Below, in pieces: positions 8,196 through 17,916 of a stretch of DNA of 64,000 nucleotides (within the stretch, counting starts at the first letter, position 1; each line of letters starts with the position of its first letter). Position numbers and translations under genes: made by a program. Origin of the DNA: Sunxiuqinia rutila (GTDB lineage: Bacteria > Bacteroidota > Bacteroidia > Bacteroidales > Prolixibacteraceae); NCBI RefSeq assembly GCF_050589705.1, contig NZ_JBNGOT010000018.1, positions 42,280 to 106,279 of the forward strand, given 5' to 3'. The notes beneath the pieces were generated by a model. The model worked only from the letters and a program-made list of their open reading frames with translations, was not told the origin of the DNA and did no database searches.

Positions 8196-11100
8196 ATGAG
8201 GTTTATAAAATATATTATTTTATTCATTTTTATCTGTTTGTGTACAGTTGGGAAAGCTCAAGATCAGAAGATGTCTATTCGTTTGAAAAAGACTTCCATG
8301 GGAGATGTGTTTGAGCTTATTCAAGAGCAGAGCGACTACATTTTCTTTTATAAGGATGATCAGGTTGATCTTGATGCCAAGGTCTCGGTTAACGCTGAAA
8401 ACCAATCGATCGATTATATTCTGAACCAGGTTTTATCGGGTACCGATTTGAAGTATAAAATCTTTGACCGCCAAATCATTATTATTCCCAGACATGAATC
8501 CGGAGATGAGGGAAATATCTTTATGAAAATCCGGGTTGGAACAGGACAAAGAACAATTTTTGGAACTGTTTCCGATGAGGATGGAATTCCTATTCCCGGA
8601 GTCTCCATTATTGTAAAGGGAAAATACTTCGGCACTACCACCGATGATGACGGCAATTATTCGTTTGAAATACCGGAGGATTGTGAACACCTGGTTTTTC
8701 ATTACATCGGCATGCAAACAAAAGAAGTTCCTTTAGGCGAGCGCGATGAACTTAACGTTACGCTTAGTTCGGAAGTGTTTGGTGTGAACGAAGTGATCGT
8801 ATCTGCACTGGGGATCAGACGTGCTGAAAAATCGCTGACTTATGCCATGCAGACCATCAGTGGCGAGGAATTAACCAAAAGCCAGGAATACAACTACGTA
8901 AGTTTGCTTTCAGGAAAAATATCAGGCATTGAGATAACCAAGAGTGCTGCCGGAGCCGGAGGGTCTACCAAAGTTATTCTTCGGGGAAATAAATCCCTGA
9001 GTACCACCAGTGAGCCACTCTTTGTTATTGATGGAATTCCGATGGCTAATAATAAAGGTCGACAAATGGGCATGTTTGGAGGGAAAGACGGAGGCGATGG
9101 CTTGTCTCAGCTTAATGTTGATGATATTGAAAGTATCAGTATTCTGAAAGGAGCCAATGCTGCTGCACTGTATGGTAGTCAGGGGGCTAATGGAGTTGTT
9201 TTGGTAACTACCCGAAGTGGTCAGAAAGGTCGGTCGGAGGTTACCTTTAGCACAAGTTGTGGTGTTGAAAGTATTCTGGAATTGCCCGAACTTCAATACA
9301 AATATGGAAGCTCAGGAGGCGCCAAGGAAAGTTGGTCTTACACGCCTGGGAGTTATGATGATAATTTTGTACGCGATTTTTTCAAGCCAGGAATAAACCT
9401 GATCAATACCGTATCGGCAAGTGGTGGGAATGGCAAGTCAGTGGTGTATTTTTCGCTCTCGAACAATAATATTACCGGAATTATTCCGGAGAACGAATAC
9501 AACAGGACTAACCTGACTTTAAAGCAATCGACTTCATTGCTTGAAGGGTTGCTGAACTTCAGTTCCAATGTCATGTTGTCCAATGAAGTTGTGAAAAATA
9601 AAAATGTTGCTGGTTACTATCTTAACCCGTTAACCGGACTCTATTTTTTTCCTCGCAATTTCAATTACCAGGATTATGCGGAGAATTACCAGGTTTTTAA
9701 TCCGGTGAGAAATATGTATTTACAGAATTGGTTTGTGGAAGACCATTTTCAATCGAACCCCGAATGGATTATTCATAACCAGAGAAATGATGATCAGGTT
9801 CGGCGTGGAATAGTGAATGCCGCGCTTGATTTTCAATTTAGTCCAAGCTTAGCGCTTCAGACCCGCGGAAGCTATGATTTCGCGATACGCTCGCACGAAC
9901 AAAAGAACAAAGCTGGTTCAAATGGGACCAATGTGCATCCGAATGGATCATGGGAGTATGAGAAATTTTCGGATGAATTAGTCTATGTTGATGCAATTCT
10001 TTCATACCATACTGAAGTAGGTAAGTTCAGGCTTGACGCTATGTTTGGGGGGAGCTATCAACAGCAGAAGTACGGTCTGGGGACGAGTGTCAATACCGGG
10101 CTTGATGGGTTAAAATATCCGAATGAGTTCTTTTATCAAAACATTGCTGATAATGTGATGGTCAATTCAATACTGCAAAGTAGTTTGATCAAGGAGGCTG
10201 TTTTTGGAACCTTGCAATTGTCGTATAAAGAAAAAATATTTGTGGAGCTGCTGGGGCGTAATGATTGGGCTTCAAGTTTGTATGGGACGGGGAATGACTC
10301 TTATTTTTATCCGTCAGCCGGCATTGCCGTATTGGTGAATGAGCTTGTGACCTTGCCTGAGGTTATAAGCTATGCCAAACTGAGGTCATCGTATGCCATG
10401 GTGGCCAATGAAGTTCCTTTCAACTCGGTAAGCCCGAACAATACCATTTCTCCGATTGGGATTGAAATCAATACGACCAAGCCCTTTACCAACTTAAAAC
10501 CAGAGATGATTCGAAGTTTCGAGTTTGGAGGTGATTGGCGGTTTTTGGGTGGTCGGTTCGGAATTGACCTGACCTATTACAACATCAATAGCCGGGATCA
10601 GTTTATAGCCTTGCCGGCTCCTTATGGTTCAGGCTATACCGAGTATTTTGTGAATGCCGGGGAGGTTGTTAACTCCGGGCTGGAAATGTCGTTGAATAGC
10701 GAAATAATCAAAAGAAAGAATGTAGGATGGTTGTCGCGCCTGAACTATTCGCATAACCGGAATCGGATTGTGGCTCTGCATCCTAACCTGAAAAACCCCA
10801 TCAGTTTGTCAGACAATGAAGGTTACCAGCTGATTATCCAGGAAGGTGGCTCGTTTGGTGATTTGTATGTTTACAAGTTTCAACGCGACGAGCAAGGACG
10901 CATCATGCTTGATAAAAATGGGAACATCACGAAATCGGGTCGTAAAGAGTACATCGGGAACTCAAATCCGGATTGGAGTTTGGGCTGGAATAATACTGTT
11001 AGCTATAAGAATCTTTCCTTTAGTTTTCTGTTTTCCGGGAAGTTTGGAGGAAAGGTAATCAGCCAAACGGAGGCCATGCTTGACGGATACGGGGTTAGCA

Positions 11101-11480
11101 AGCGAACTGCTGACGCCCGCGATAATGGAGGTGTTGCCATTGATGCTGTTGCTTATGATGGAAGTGTGATAACACGAATGGACCCCCAAAAGTATTACAC
11201 TTACATTGGTGATCGCAATGGAATTAAAGAAGCTTATACTTACAATCGGACCAATATCCGACTCAGCCAGGTGAATCTTTCCTATGCGTTTGACTTAACT
11301 CATTCCCGTCTTAAAAAAGTAGCCTTTTCCCTGACAGGACAAAACCTGTTCTTTCTGTATAAAGATGCTCCGTTTGATCCGGAGGTTACTATGAATACAA
11401 AAAATACGGATCAGGCTTTGGATAATTTTAGCTTACCCATTACCCGGACGATTGGGGCTGCCGTAAAATTTACTTTTTAA
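8196..11480 (+). CDS. SusC-like TonB-dependent receptor with N-terminal STN domain (copy 1)
   Basis: 1094 aa outer-membrane transporter. The ATG at 8196 is chosen because it starts the signal peptide MRFIKYIILFIFICLCTVGKAQ; the frame opens at 8169. An STN signalling domain lies at about 27-98 (SMGDVFELIQEQSDYIFFYKD), a CarboxypepD_reg-like domain at about 119-200 (GTVSDEDGIPIPGVSI), then the plug with LFVIDGIPM, SISILKGANAAALYGSQGANGV, and a beta-barrel ending in AAVKFTF. The STN domain makes it a transducer signalling to FecR-1 and the sigma factor. The substrate is unknown. No susD follows it directly; the only susD lies after the second receptor. Confidence 0.92.
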   Translation: MRFIKYIILFIFICLCTVGKAQDQKMSIRLKKTSMGDVFELIQEQSDYIFFYKDDQVDLDAKVSVNAENQSIDYILNQVLSGTDLKYKIFDRQIIIIPRHESGDEGNIFMKIRVGTGQRTIFGTVSDEDGIPIPGVSIIVKGKYFGTTTDDDGNYSFEIPEDCEHLVFHYIGMQTKEVPLGERDELNVTLSSEVFGVNEVIVSALGIRRAEKSLTYAMQTISGEELTKSQEYNYVSLLSGKISGIEITKSAAGAGGSTKVILRGNKSLSTTSEPLFVIDGIPMANNKGRQMGMFGGKDGGDGLSQLNVDDIESISILKGANAAALYGSQGANGVVLVTTRSGQKGRSEVTFSTSCGVESILELPELQYKYGSSGGAKESWSYTPGSYDDNFVRDFFKPGINLINTVSASGGNGKSVVYFSLSNNNITGIIPENEYNRTNLTLKQSTSLLEGLLNFSSNVMLSNEVVKNKNVAGYYLNPLTGLYFFPRNFNYQDYAENYQVFNPVRNMYLQNWFVEDHFQSNPEWIIHNQRNDDQVRRGIVNAALDFQFSPSLALQTRGSYDFAIRSHEQKNKAGSNGTNVHPNGSWEYEKFSDELVYVDAILSYHTEVGKFRLDAMFGGSYQQQKYGLGTSVNTGLDGLKYPNEFFYQNIADNVMVNSILQSSLIKEAVFGTLQLSYKEKIFVELLGRNDWASSLYGTGNDSYFYPSAGIAVLVNELVTLPEVISYAKLRSSYAMVANEVPFNSVSPNNTISPIGIEINTTKPFTNLKPEMIRSFEFGGDWRFLGGRFGIDLTYYNINSRDQFIALPAPYGSGYTEYFVNAGEVVNSGLEMSLNSEIIKRKNVGWLSRLNYSHNRNRIVALHPNLKNPISLSDNEGYQLIIQEGGSFGDLYVYKFQRDEQGRIMLDKNGNITKSGRKEYIGNSNPDWSLGWNNTVSYKNLSFSFLFSGKFGGKVISQTEAMLDGYGVSKRTADARDNGGVAIDAVAYDGSVITRMDPQKYYTYIGDRNGIKEAYTYNRTNIRLSQVNLSYAFDLTHSRLKKVAFSLTGQNLFFLYKDAPFDPEVTMNTKNTDQALDNFSLPITRTIGAAVKFTF

Positions 11481-11695
11481 CTGAATCGAATTTTACCCAA
11501 CTGGTAGCTCACTGGATTTTGGGTGGTGGTACCTTTTTCTGAAAAAATAATAATTTTCATATTGCCTTATTTACAGTGAGTTGGGATTGGAATGATGGAA
11601 GAAGTGAAAAAAAGTTTCTTCTGATCGTCTATATTTTTCAAAAACTGTTCTTATGGTTTTTGAATTAGCACCACGACAAAAGTAATGGCAGCTTT

Positions 11696-12862
11696 ATGAG
11701 TAGGAAGAAACAGGATAGAGAGAAATTGATTGCAAAGGAAGGCGATGCAGAAAGAAGAAAAGCCGGCCCTGCTTATTTGTCGGGTGCTGATATTTTTCCG
11801 ACAGATGAATTTAACGATGCGGAATCTCTTTTGAGCAGTCTTTCAAAATTTCGAAACGACTTACCCGAAGAAGAGAAGAGACTACTCGGAAGTCAAATCA
11901 ATCAAAGTATTTATAAGTATCAGAAGCAAAGACGGTGGGGAAAGTTAGGAATTGCTGCATCGATCTTGCTTATTGTCGGTTTTGCGGCTACACTTCAAAT
12001 CTTGCAAATGTCTGATTTTAGGGTCTATGTTAAAAATATAGCTCCTGTTGAAAAGAGCGCTTCAACCCGTTTGTTCCTTTCCGGAGAACAAGAGATTGTT
12101 ATCGATACGGAAGAGTCAAAAATAGAATATACCCAAGCTGGTGATCAGGTTAAGATTGATGCCGTACAGGCGGTCGACCAGCAGTTAACAGACAAAAAAA
12201 TGGCTTTTAACACCGTGGTTGTTCCTTATGGAAAACGCACCATGTTGCTTTTGTCTGACAGCAGCCGGGTTTGGCTGAATTCCGGTTCGCGTTTGGTTTA
12301 TCCAGCCCGGTTCGAAACGGCGAAAAGAGAGGTTTATTTGGAAGGCGAAGCTGTTTTTGAGGTGAGTCACAATCCAGCTCAGCCATTTCATGTGATTACA
12401 CAAAATCTGGAAGTAAAGGTTTTGGGGACTGTTTTTAACCTGACAGCTTATACAGACGAACAGACGACACAAACGGTGTTGGAAAGTGGCTCTGTTGAGT
12501 TGGAATTTGATGGAGATGAATTTTGGGGAAAATCACAAACGGTGATTGAACCCGGAACATTGGCTGTTTATGATTCACAAAACAAGCTTATGGAACAAAA
12601 GCAGGTCAACACCAAGAGCTATACCTCGTGGCGCGAAGGTTTTTTGTTTGTTGAACATCAGCCATTGAAAGATATTCTAAGAAAAGTAGCCCGGTACTAT
12701 AATGCCGATATTCAAATTAAAGAACGAGACTTGGGAAATGAAACTTTCTCCGGGTATTTAGACCTTAGAAGTTCGGTGGATCAGGTATTGGAGGTTATTG
12801 CTGAGTTTATGGCGATTAAAGTGGAGACGAATAATGAGCAAATTATGATATCAAGAATATAA
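11696..12862 (+). CDS. FecR-family anti-sigma factor (copy 2)
   Basis: 388 aa paralogue of the gene at 6951. It has a cytoplasmic N-terminus, one transmembrane helix at about 83-100 (LGIAASILLIVGFAATLQIL), a FecR domain (KRTMLLLSDSSRVWLNSGS, KREVYLEGEAVFEV) and a C-terminal DUF4974-like domain (ETFSGYLDLRS). It lies 215 nt after SusC-1. I find no sigma gene or remnant in that gap, so it presumably acts on the sigma factor at 6342 or on one encoded elsewhere. The receptor beside it lacks an STN domain, so its ligand-sensing input is unclear. Confidence 0.88.
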   Translation: MSRKKQDREKLIAKEGDAERRKAGPAYLSGADIFPTDEFNDAESLLSSLSKFRNDLPEEEKRLLGSQINQSIYKYQKQRRWGKLGIAASILLIVGFAATLQILQMSDFRVYVKNIAPVEKSASTRLFLSGEQEIVIDTEESKIEYTQAGDQVKIDAVQAVDQQLTDKKMAFNTVVVPYGKRTMLLLSDSSRVWLNSGSRLVYPARFETAKREVYLEGEAVFEVSHNPAQPFHVITQNLEVKVLGTVFNLTAYTDEQTTQTVLESGSVELEFDGDEFWGKSQTVIEPGTLAVYDSQNKLMEQKQVNTKSYTSWREGFLFVEHQPLKDILRKVARYYNADIQIKERDLGNETFSGYLDLRSSVDQVLEVIAEFMAIKVETNNEQIMISRI

Positions 12863-12866
12863 AAAA

Positions 12867-12894
12867 GCCGGAAAGTGCTGTAACACCGCCCGGC
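12867..12894 (+). other. Hairpin between FecR-2 and SusC-2
   Basis: GCCGG (12867-12871) pairs with CCGGC (12890-12894), and GTG (12875-12877) with CAC (12884-12886). There is no T-tract, so it is probably an intercistronic RNA structure rather than a terminator. Confidence 0.4.
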
Positions 12895-12943
12895 AAGAGT
12901 AAATAACATCGTGCAAACATTATTAACCCAAAACTTCAAATTT

Positions 12944-15900
12944 ATGAAAAAAATGAAGCAAAGTGAACCCTCTGTTCCTTTGAGGACAGTTCGGAGCCGA
13001 AAATTTAAAATTCAGAGAATTTTCGTGCTGACGCTGTATGTATTAGGATGCTTTAGCTTGCTGGGAACAGCCAGTGTTAAGGCAGCTTCTCCTAATTCGG
13101 GTATGTTCCAAACGGAACAGGAGAAAAAAACAGTAAAAGGTGTTGTGACTGATAATGACGGAGAACCCATCCCAGGCGTGTCCGTATTGGTAAAAGGCAC
13201 TACCGTTGGGCAAATTACCAATTACAATGGTGAGTTTGCGCTCGATATTCCCGTAGCTAACGATACGCTTGTATTTTCATTTGTTGGCTTAGTTACGGTT
13301 GAAGAAGTTGTTGGCAATCGTACTGAGGTTAATGTAACGATGGAAAGCGATGCTTTTGATGTCGATGAAGTGGTTGTAACAGCTTTGGGTATTCAGCGTG
13401 ACAAAAAAACACTGACTTATGCTTCTCAACAGGTTTCAGGTGAAGAGTTGCTAAAGTCACGCGATATTAACTTCATGAACAGCCTGAGTGGAAAGACGGC
13501 AGGTCTTGAAATCAGAAAGAGTAGTTCCGGAGCCGGTGGTTCTACCCGTACCGTGTTGAGGGGGAGCCGTTCGGTGAGTGGGTTGACAGAACCGCTCTAC
13601 GTTATTGATGGTATTCCCATGGTTAACCACAAAGGTGGACAACCAGGTATGTGGGGAGGAACAGACCAAGGTGATGGTTTGTCTCAGATTAACCCGGAAG
13701 ATATTGAAAGCATCAATATTCTGAAAGGTTCCAATGCGGCGGTACTTTATGGTAGTCAGGGAGCAAACGGGGTAGTAATCATTACCACTAAAAAAGCCAA
13801 AGAAGGACGCGTGGATGTTACGTTTAGTTCTAGTTCTGTTTTCGAAAGCATTTTGGCGGCTCCTGAGTTGCAATTTGATTATGGAAGTGAATCTGGTGCG
13901 AAAGAAAGTTGGTCGTATACAAAAGGGAATTATGACAGCAACTATGTGGACGACTTTTTCCAAACAGGATATAACCTGGTGAACAACTTGTCAATCAATG
14001 GAGGAAATAATAAAACTTCGGTTTATTTCTCATATGGAAATACAGCCTCATCAGGTATTGTTCCGAATAATGATTACTCCAAACACAATGTCATGTTCAA
14101 GCAATCGACAAATTTGTTTAATGACAAAGTTCGGATTAGTTCCAATGTGATGTTGATTGCTGAAAAAACAAGCAACCGTAACACTGCTGGGTATTACCTA
14201 AACCCGCTAACTGGTTTGTATCTTTTCCCACGCGACAAGGATTTCCAATCGTATAAGGACAATTACGAGGTGTTTAATGCAGACCGGAATATGTATTTGC
14301 AAAACTGGTTTGTCGAAGATCACTTTCAGTCGAATCCTTATTGGGTAATTAACAAGGAACCTAAAAAAGACTTGGCTAAGCGTTTGATCTCGAGTGCAAC
14401 AATTGAATATTTTATTACCGATAAATTGAAGTTCCAGGCTCGTGGAAACATTGATTACGCGGTGAAGTCCTACGAACAAAAGCATGCGGCAGGATCGAAT
14501 CCAACCAACGTGTCTGCAAACGGCAGATGGCAGTACCAAAAGTATGAAGACAAGTCGGTTTATACCGATGGAATCTTTACTTATCAAAATGACTTCGGTG
14601 CATTTAATTTGGATGCAACCTTAGGTGCCAGTTACCAGGAAACCGTTTTGGGAGACGGAGTTGCTGTTGATAACGGAACCAACGATCTGCTTTACCCCAA
14701 TGAATTTTTCTTCCAAAACTTGCCTTTCAATGTTCAGGTACGCTCAACTTACAGCGGGAAAGTGATTAAAGAGGGTGTTTTTGGTAACTTCCAGTTAGGT
14801 TTCAAAGAAATGTTGTTTCTGGACTTGTCCGGAAGAAATGACTGGGCTTCGACCTTGGCAGGAACCGGAAACGATTCCTATTTCTATCCGGCAGTGGGGC
14901 TTACCGGTATCATCAGCGAGATGGTAACATTACCTGATTTTATTAGCTTTGCTAAGGTTCGTGCTTCCAGCACAACGGTTGCCAACGAGGTTCCTTTTAA
15001 CCGAATTCATCCTCAGCATACCATTAATAGTGGTGGAGGTGTTGACCGGAACACGCAACTACCATTTAGAACCTTGAAACCTGAAATGCAGACCAGTATG
15101 GAATTAGGTGCTGACTGGAGATTCTTTAATGGCCGATTTGGTTTTGATTTCACTTACTATCATGTAGATAGTAAAGATCAATTCATACCTCTTCCTGCTC
15201 CATCTGGCTCAGGGTACACCACTTATTTTATCAATGCGGGTAAAATTGTGAATAAAGGGGTGGAGTTAACGGTTAATACCATTCCTGTAAAAACCAGAAA
15301 CTTCACCTGGAATTCAACTTTCAACTACAGCAAAAACAACAGTGAAGTGGAAGAACTGGTTCCTGAATTTGAAGATAAAAGGATTGACTTGGGAAGTTCT
15401 GAGGGGTATTCAACTTATCTGTTGGCCGGAGGTTCTTTCTATGATTTGTATGGGTATAAGTTTCAACGAAACGAACAAGGACAAATCATTCTGGATGAAA
15501 AAACAGGCAAACCTCAAAAAACAACTGAGCGCGAGTATTTGGGCAACCTGGAGCCAGATTGGAGTTTAGGCTGGAATAACAGCATGAGCTACAAAAACCT
15601 TTCGTTAAGCTTCCTGATTAATGCAAAAATTGGTGGGAAAGTTGTTAGCCAAACAGAATCGATGCTGGATGGATATGGTGTGAGCAAGCGTACTGGTGAT
15701 GCTCGTGACAACGGTGGTGTTGTTGCCATCGATGCGATTCAGGGGACCACTCCTGTAACTGAGATTGATGCCAAGACTTACTATACAACAGTGGGTGACC
15801 GCAACGGTATTTTGGAGGCCTATGTGTATGATCGTACCAACATTCGGTTAAGCCAGTTGGCTTTAACTTATGACTTTGATATGACAAAACTTAGCTGGCC

Positions 15901-16072
15901 TTTCAAAGCAGCTTCTTTCTCTTTAGTTGGTCAAAACTTGTTCTTTATTTATAAAGATGCTCCTTATGATCCAGAACTGGCAATGAATACCGGATTAAAC
16001 TCTCAATCGCTGGATAACTTTAACTTGCCTTCTACGAGAACGTATGGTTTTAATCTAAAAATTACATTTTAA
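12944..16072 (+). CDS. SusC-like TonB-dependent receptor without STN domain (copy 2)
   Basis: 1042 aa from the ATG at 12944; the frame extends to a GTG at 12911. A long N-region and hydrophobic stretch (about 24-48) form the signal peptide. A CarboxypepD_reg-like domain follows directly (VKGVVTDNDGEPIPGVSVLV, about 64-140), with no STN domain. The plug has LYVIDGIPM and SINILKGSNAAVLYGSQGANGV. The barrel shares long conserved blocks with SusC-1, e.g. YYLNPLTGLY, NMYLQNWFVEDHFQSNP and GQNLFF.YKDAP. It pairs with the SusD gene 12 nt downstream and should form the SusCD uptake complex. Confidence 0.92.
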   Translation: MKKMKQSEPSVPLRTVRSRKFKIQRIFVLTLYVLGCFSLLGTASVKAASPNSGMFQTEQEKKTVKGVVTDNDGEPIPGVSVLVKGTTVGQITNYNGEFALDIPVANDTLVFSFVGLVTVEEVVGNRTEVNVTMESDAFDVDEVVVTALGIQRDKKTLTYASQQVSGEELLKSRDINFMNSLSGKTAGLEIRKSSSGAGGSTRTVLRGSRSVSGLTEPLYVIDGIPMVNHKGGQPGMWGGTDQGDGLSQINPEDIESINILKGSNAAVLYGSQGANGVVIITTKKAKEGRVDVTFSSSSVFESILAAPELQFDYGSESGAKESWSYTKGNYDSNYVDDFFQTGYNLVNNLSINGGNNKTSVYFSYGNTASSGIVPNNDYSKHNVMFKQSTNLFNDKVRISSNVMLIAEKTSNRNTAGYYLNPLTGLYLFPRDKDFQSYKDNYEVFNADRNMYLQNWFVEDHFQSNPYWVINKEPKKDLAKRLISSATIEYFITDKLKFQARGNIDYAVKSYEQKHAAGSNPTNVSANGRWQYQKYEDKSVYTDGIFTYQNDFGAFNLDATLGASYQETVLGDGVAVDNGTNDLLYPNEFFFQNLPFNVQVRSTYSGKVIKEGVFGNFQLGFKEMLFLDLSGRNDWASTLAGTGNDSYFYPAVGLTGIISEMVTLPDFISFAKVRASSTTVANEVPFNRIHPQHTINSGGGVDRNTQLPFRTLKPEMQTSMELGADWRFFNGRFGFDFTYYHVDSKDQFIPLPAPSGSGYTTYFINAGKIVNKGVELTVNTIPVKTRNFTWNSTFNYSKNNSEVEELVPEFEDKRIDLGSSEGYSTYLLAGGSFYDLYGYKFQRNEQGQIILDEKTGKPQKTTEREYLGNLEPDWSLGWNNSMSYKNLSLSFLINAKIGGKVVSQTESMLDGYGVSKRTGDARDNGGVVAIDAIQGTTPVTEIDAKTYYTTVGDRNGILEAYVYDRTNIRLSQLALTYDFDMTKLSWPFKAASFSLVGQNLFFIYKDAPYDPELAMNTGLNSQSLDNFNLPSTRTYGFNLKITF

Positions 16073-16084
16073 TAATTCGCGACT

Positions 16085-17656
16085 ATGAAAAAGATATTTT
16101 TTACCATGATGCTTGCTCTTGCTTTGGGAGCTTGCACCGATCAATTTGAAGAAGCGAACACCAATCCTTATGAGATTAGCGGGGAGTCGCTGAAACAGGA
16201 TTTCAACCATGTTGGGGCTTATTTTTCTTCTATGTTGGGGAATATTTTTGGACACCAGATTGAAGAAAACCTGGTTGCTGAGTCTTTTGCTGATTACATG
16301 GCAACACCAACTCCGTTTGTGAGTAACGTCAACAACACGACGTACTACATTCGTTGGAATACCTACTGGAACCGGATCTATAATAACTTGATGGCTCCAT
16401 CAAAACAAGTGATTGAAATTGCTGAAGAGGATGGTTACGAGGTGTTTGCACAATGGGCACGCTTAGTTCGTATCCTTGGTGTATCACGCTTGACAACTTA
16501 TCATGGTCCTGTGATTTACTCCAATTATGGTTCATCTGAATCAACGGTTTACTACGATAGCGAGCCTGAGCTATATGACACATTCTTTAGCGAATTGGAT
16601 AAGATTCAGGAAGTGTTCCGGGCGAATGAGGATTATGTGGGGATGAAAAAGTTTGATGCCAGTTACAATGGAGATGTCCTCAAGTGGATGAAGCTGGTAA
16701 ACTCCTTGCGTTTACGTTTGGCTATTCGTATTTCTAAAGCCGATCCTGTGCTGGCAAAAGCTGAAGGCGAAAAAGCAATTAGTGATCCTGCGGGTTTGAT
16801 TTTAAGCAATGAGGATAATTTTACGATTTCGCTGTATGGCGGTAAATTGTATTTGGCCATTATTTGTTTCGAGTGGAATGATACCAGAATGTCTGCAGCG
16901 ATGGAATCATTCTTGGTAGGCTTGAAAGACAACCGTATTGCTAAATATTTCCAACCCGCAACGGACGAATCGTTATATCCGGATCATCCTGAATATCCGT
17001 ATAAAGGTATCCGTAATGGAGCTGAGTTGGTTGCCAAAGATGATCGTACTTCTTTCTCAATGATTAATGAGAGCTTTAAAACAATTACGAAGCGAAATTA
17101 CCTGGAAGCGGCTGAAGTTTATTTTGATTTGGCTGAAGCGAGTTTGAGAGGTTGGGAAGGTGCCGGAGATGCCCAGGAAAACTATGAAAATGGTGTTCGA
17201 GCGTCTTTCGCAAACTGGGGAGCCGCTGGTGTTGACGAGTACCTGGCTGATGATACCAGTAAGCCAATCAACTACAATGATCCTAAAGCAACAGGTGATG
17301 TTAATGATTTTATTTCTCGGTCTACCGTTACTGTAAAGTGGAATGAAGCCGATTCTGATGAGCTGAAGCTGGAGAAAATTATTACACAAAAGTGGATTGC
17401 AGGATTCTTTAATCCCAATGAGCCTTGGGCTGATTTTCGAAGAACCGGCTATCCTAAAATTCCAACGGTGTATAAAAATGACAGCAGTTCTGACTGGGGA
17501 ATTATTCCTGAGGGAGAATGGATCAAACGGATGCCATTTGTTGAAGCTGAAAGAACCGGAAATGTGGAAGGTATTGCTGATGCTACTCAAAAACTGGGTG
17601 GCCCGGATGCAATCAGTACACGTTTGTGGTGGGATACAGGTGGTCCTAACTTTTAA
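16085..17656 (+). CDS. SusD-like surface lipoprotein
   Basis: 523 aa. It has a signal peptide with lipobox LGAC and acylated Cys17 (MKKIFFTMMLALALGAC), followed by TDQFEEANTNPYEI, typical of SusD-like proteins. The helical TPR-like body includes NRIYNNLMAPSKQVIEIAEE and WMKLVNSLRLRLAIRISK; the C-terminal part resembles the SusD-like_2 branch (LEAAEVYFDLAEASLRGW, EKIITQKWIAGFF). It should cap the SusC-2 barrel and bind the imported oligomer. No glycoside hydrolase, sulfatase or peptidase is linked, so the substrate cannot be named. It ends 38 nt before a strong terminator. Confidence 0.9.
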   Translation: MKKIFFTMMLALALGACTDQFEEANTNPYEISGESLKQDFNHVGAYFSSMLGNIFGHQIEENLVAESFADYMATPTPFVSNVNNTTYYIRWNTYWNRIYNNLMAPSKQVIEIAEEDGYEVFAQWARLVRILGVSRLTTYHGPVIYSNYGSSESTVYYDSEPELYDTFFSELDKIQEVFRANEDYVGMKKFDASYNGDVLKWMKLVNSLRLRLAIRISKADPVLAKAEGEKAISDPAGLILSNEDNFTISLYGGKLYLAIICFEWNDTRMSAAMESFLVGLKDNRIAKYFQPATDESLYPDHPEYPYKGIRNGAELVAKDDRTSFSMINESFKTITKRNYLEAAEVYFDLAEASLRGWEGAGDAQENYENGVRASFANWGAAGVDEYLADDTSKPINYNDPKATGDVNDFISRSTVTVKWNEADSDELKLEKIITQKWIAGFFNPNEPWADFRRTGYPKIPTVYKNDSSSDWGIIPEGEWIKRMPFVEAERTGNVEGIADATQKLGGPDAISTRLWWDTGGPNF

Positions 17657-17694
17657 ATATGTGTTTTTGAGATATTGTAATGTTTGACAATGAA

Positions 17695-17727
17695 GAGGTG
17701 CTCCACTATACAGGAGCACCTCTTTTT
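17695..17727 (+). terminator. Intrinsic terminator of the SusCD locus
   Basis: A perfect 10-bp stem, GAGGTGCTCC (17695-17704) with GGAGCACCTC (17713-17722), followed by five T. Confidence 0.95.
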
Positions 17728-17882
17728 CTTTAATAAAGAACGTATGGATACGATTTAAATAGAAGGGGTTATTGCTTGAGTTTAGCTGTATTCTAACTTT
17801 TAGACCAAAGGACTTTTTTCGTCTAAAGTTCTTTAATTAGCTGATATACAGCATAAAAGCTTTTCGGAGAAATAAAAAATTT

Positions 17883-17890
17883 TATTTTTG
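17883..17890 (+). promoter_or_regulatory. -7 box of the FadL-like porin gene
   Basis: TATTTTTG matches TAnnTTTG, 26 nt before the start codon. The TTTT at 17861-17864 is at the right distance for a weak -33 element. Confidence 0.5.
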
Positions 17891-17916
17891 CCAGTTACAA
17901 CTAATCTTTAATTTGG

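Noticed and set aside
11481..11695. Remnant of a second sigma-factor gene before FecR-2
   Set aside because: All frames in the gap are broken and show no region 2 or region 4 motifs.
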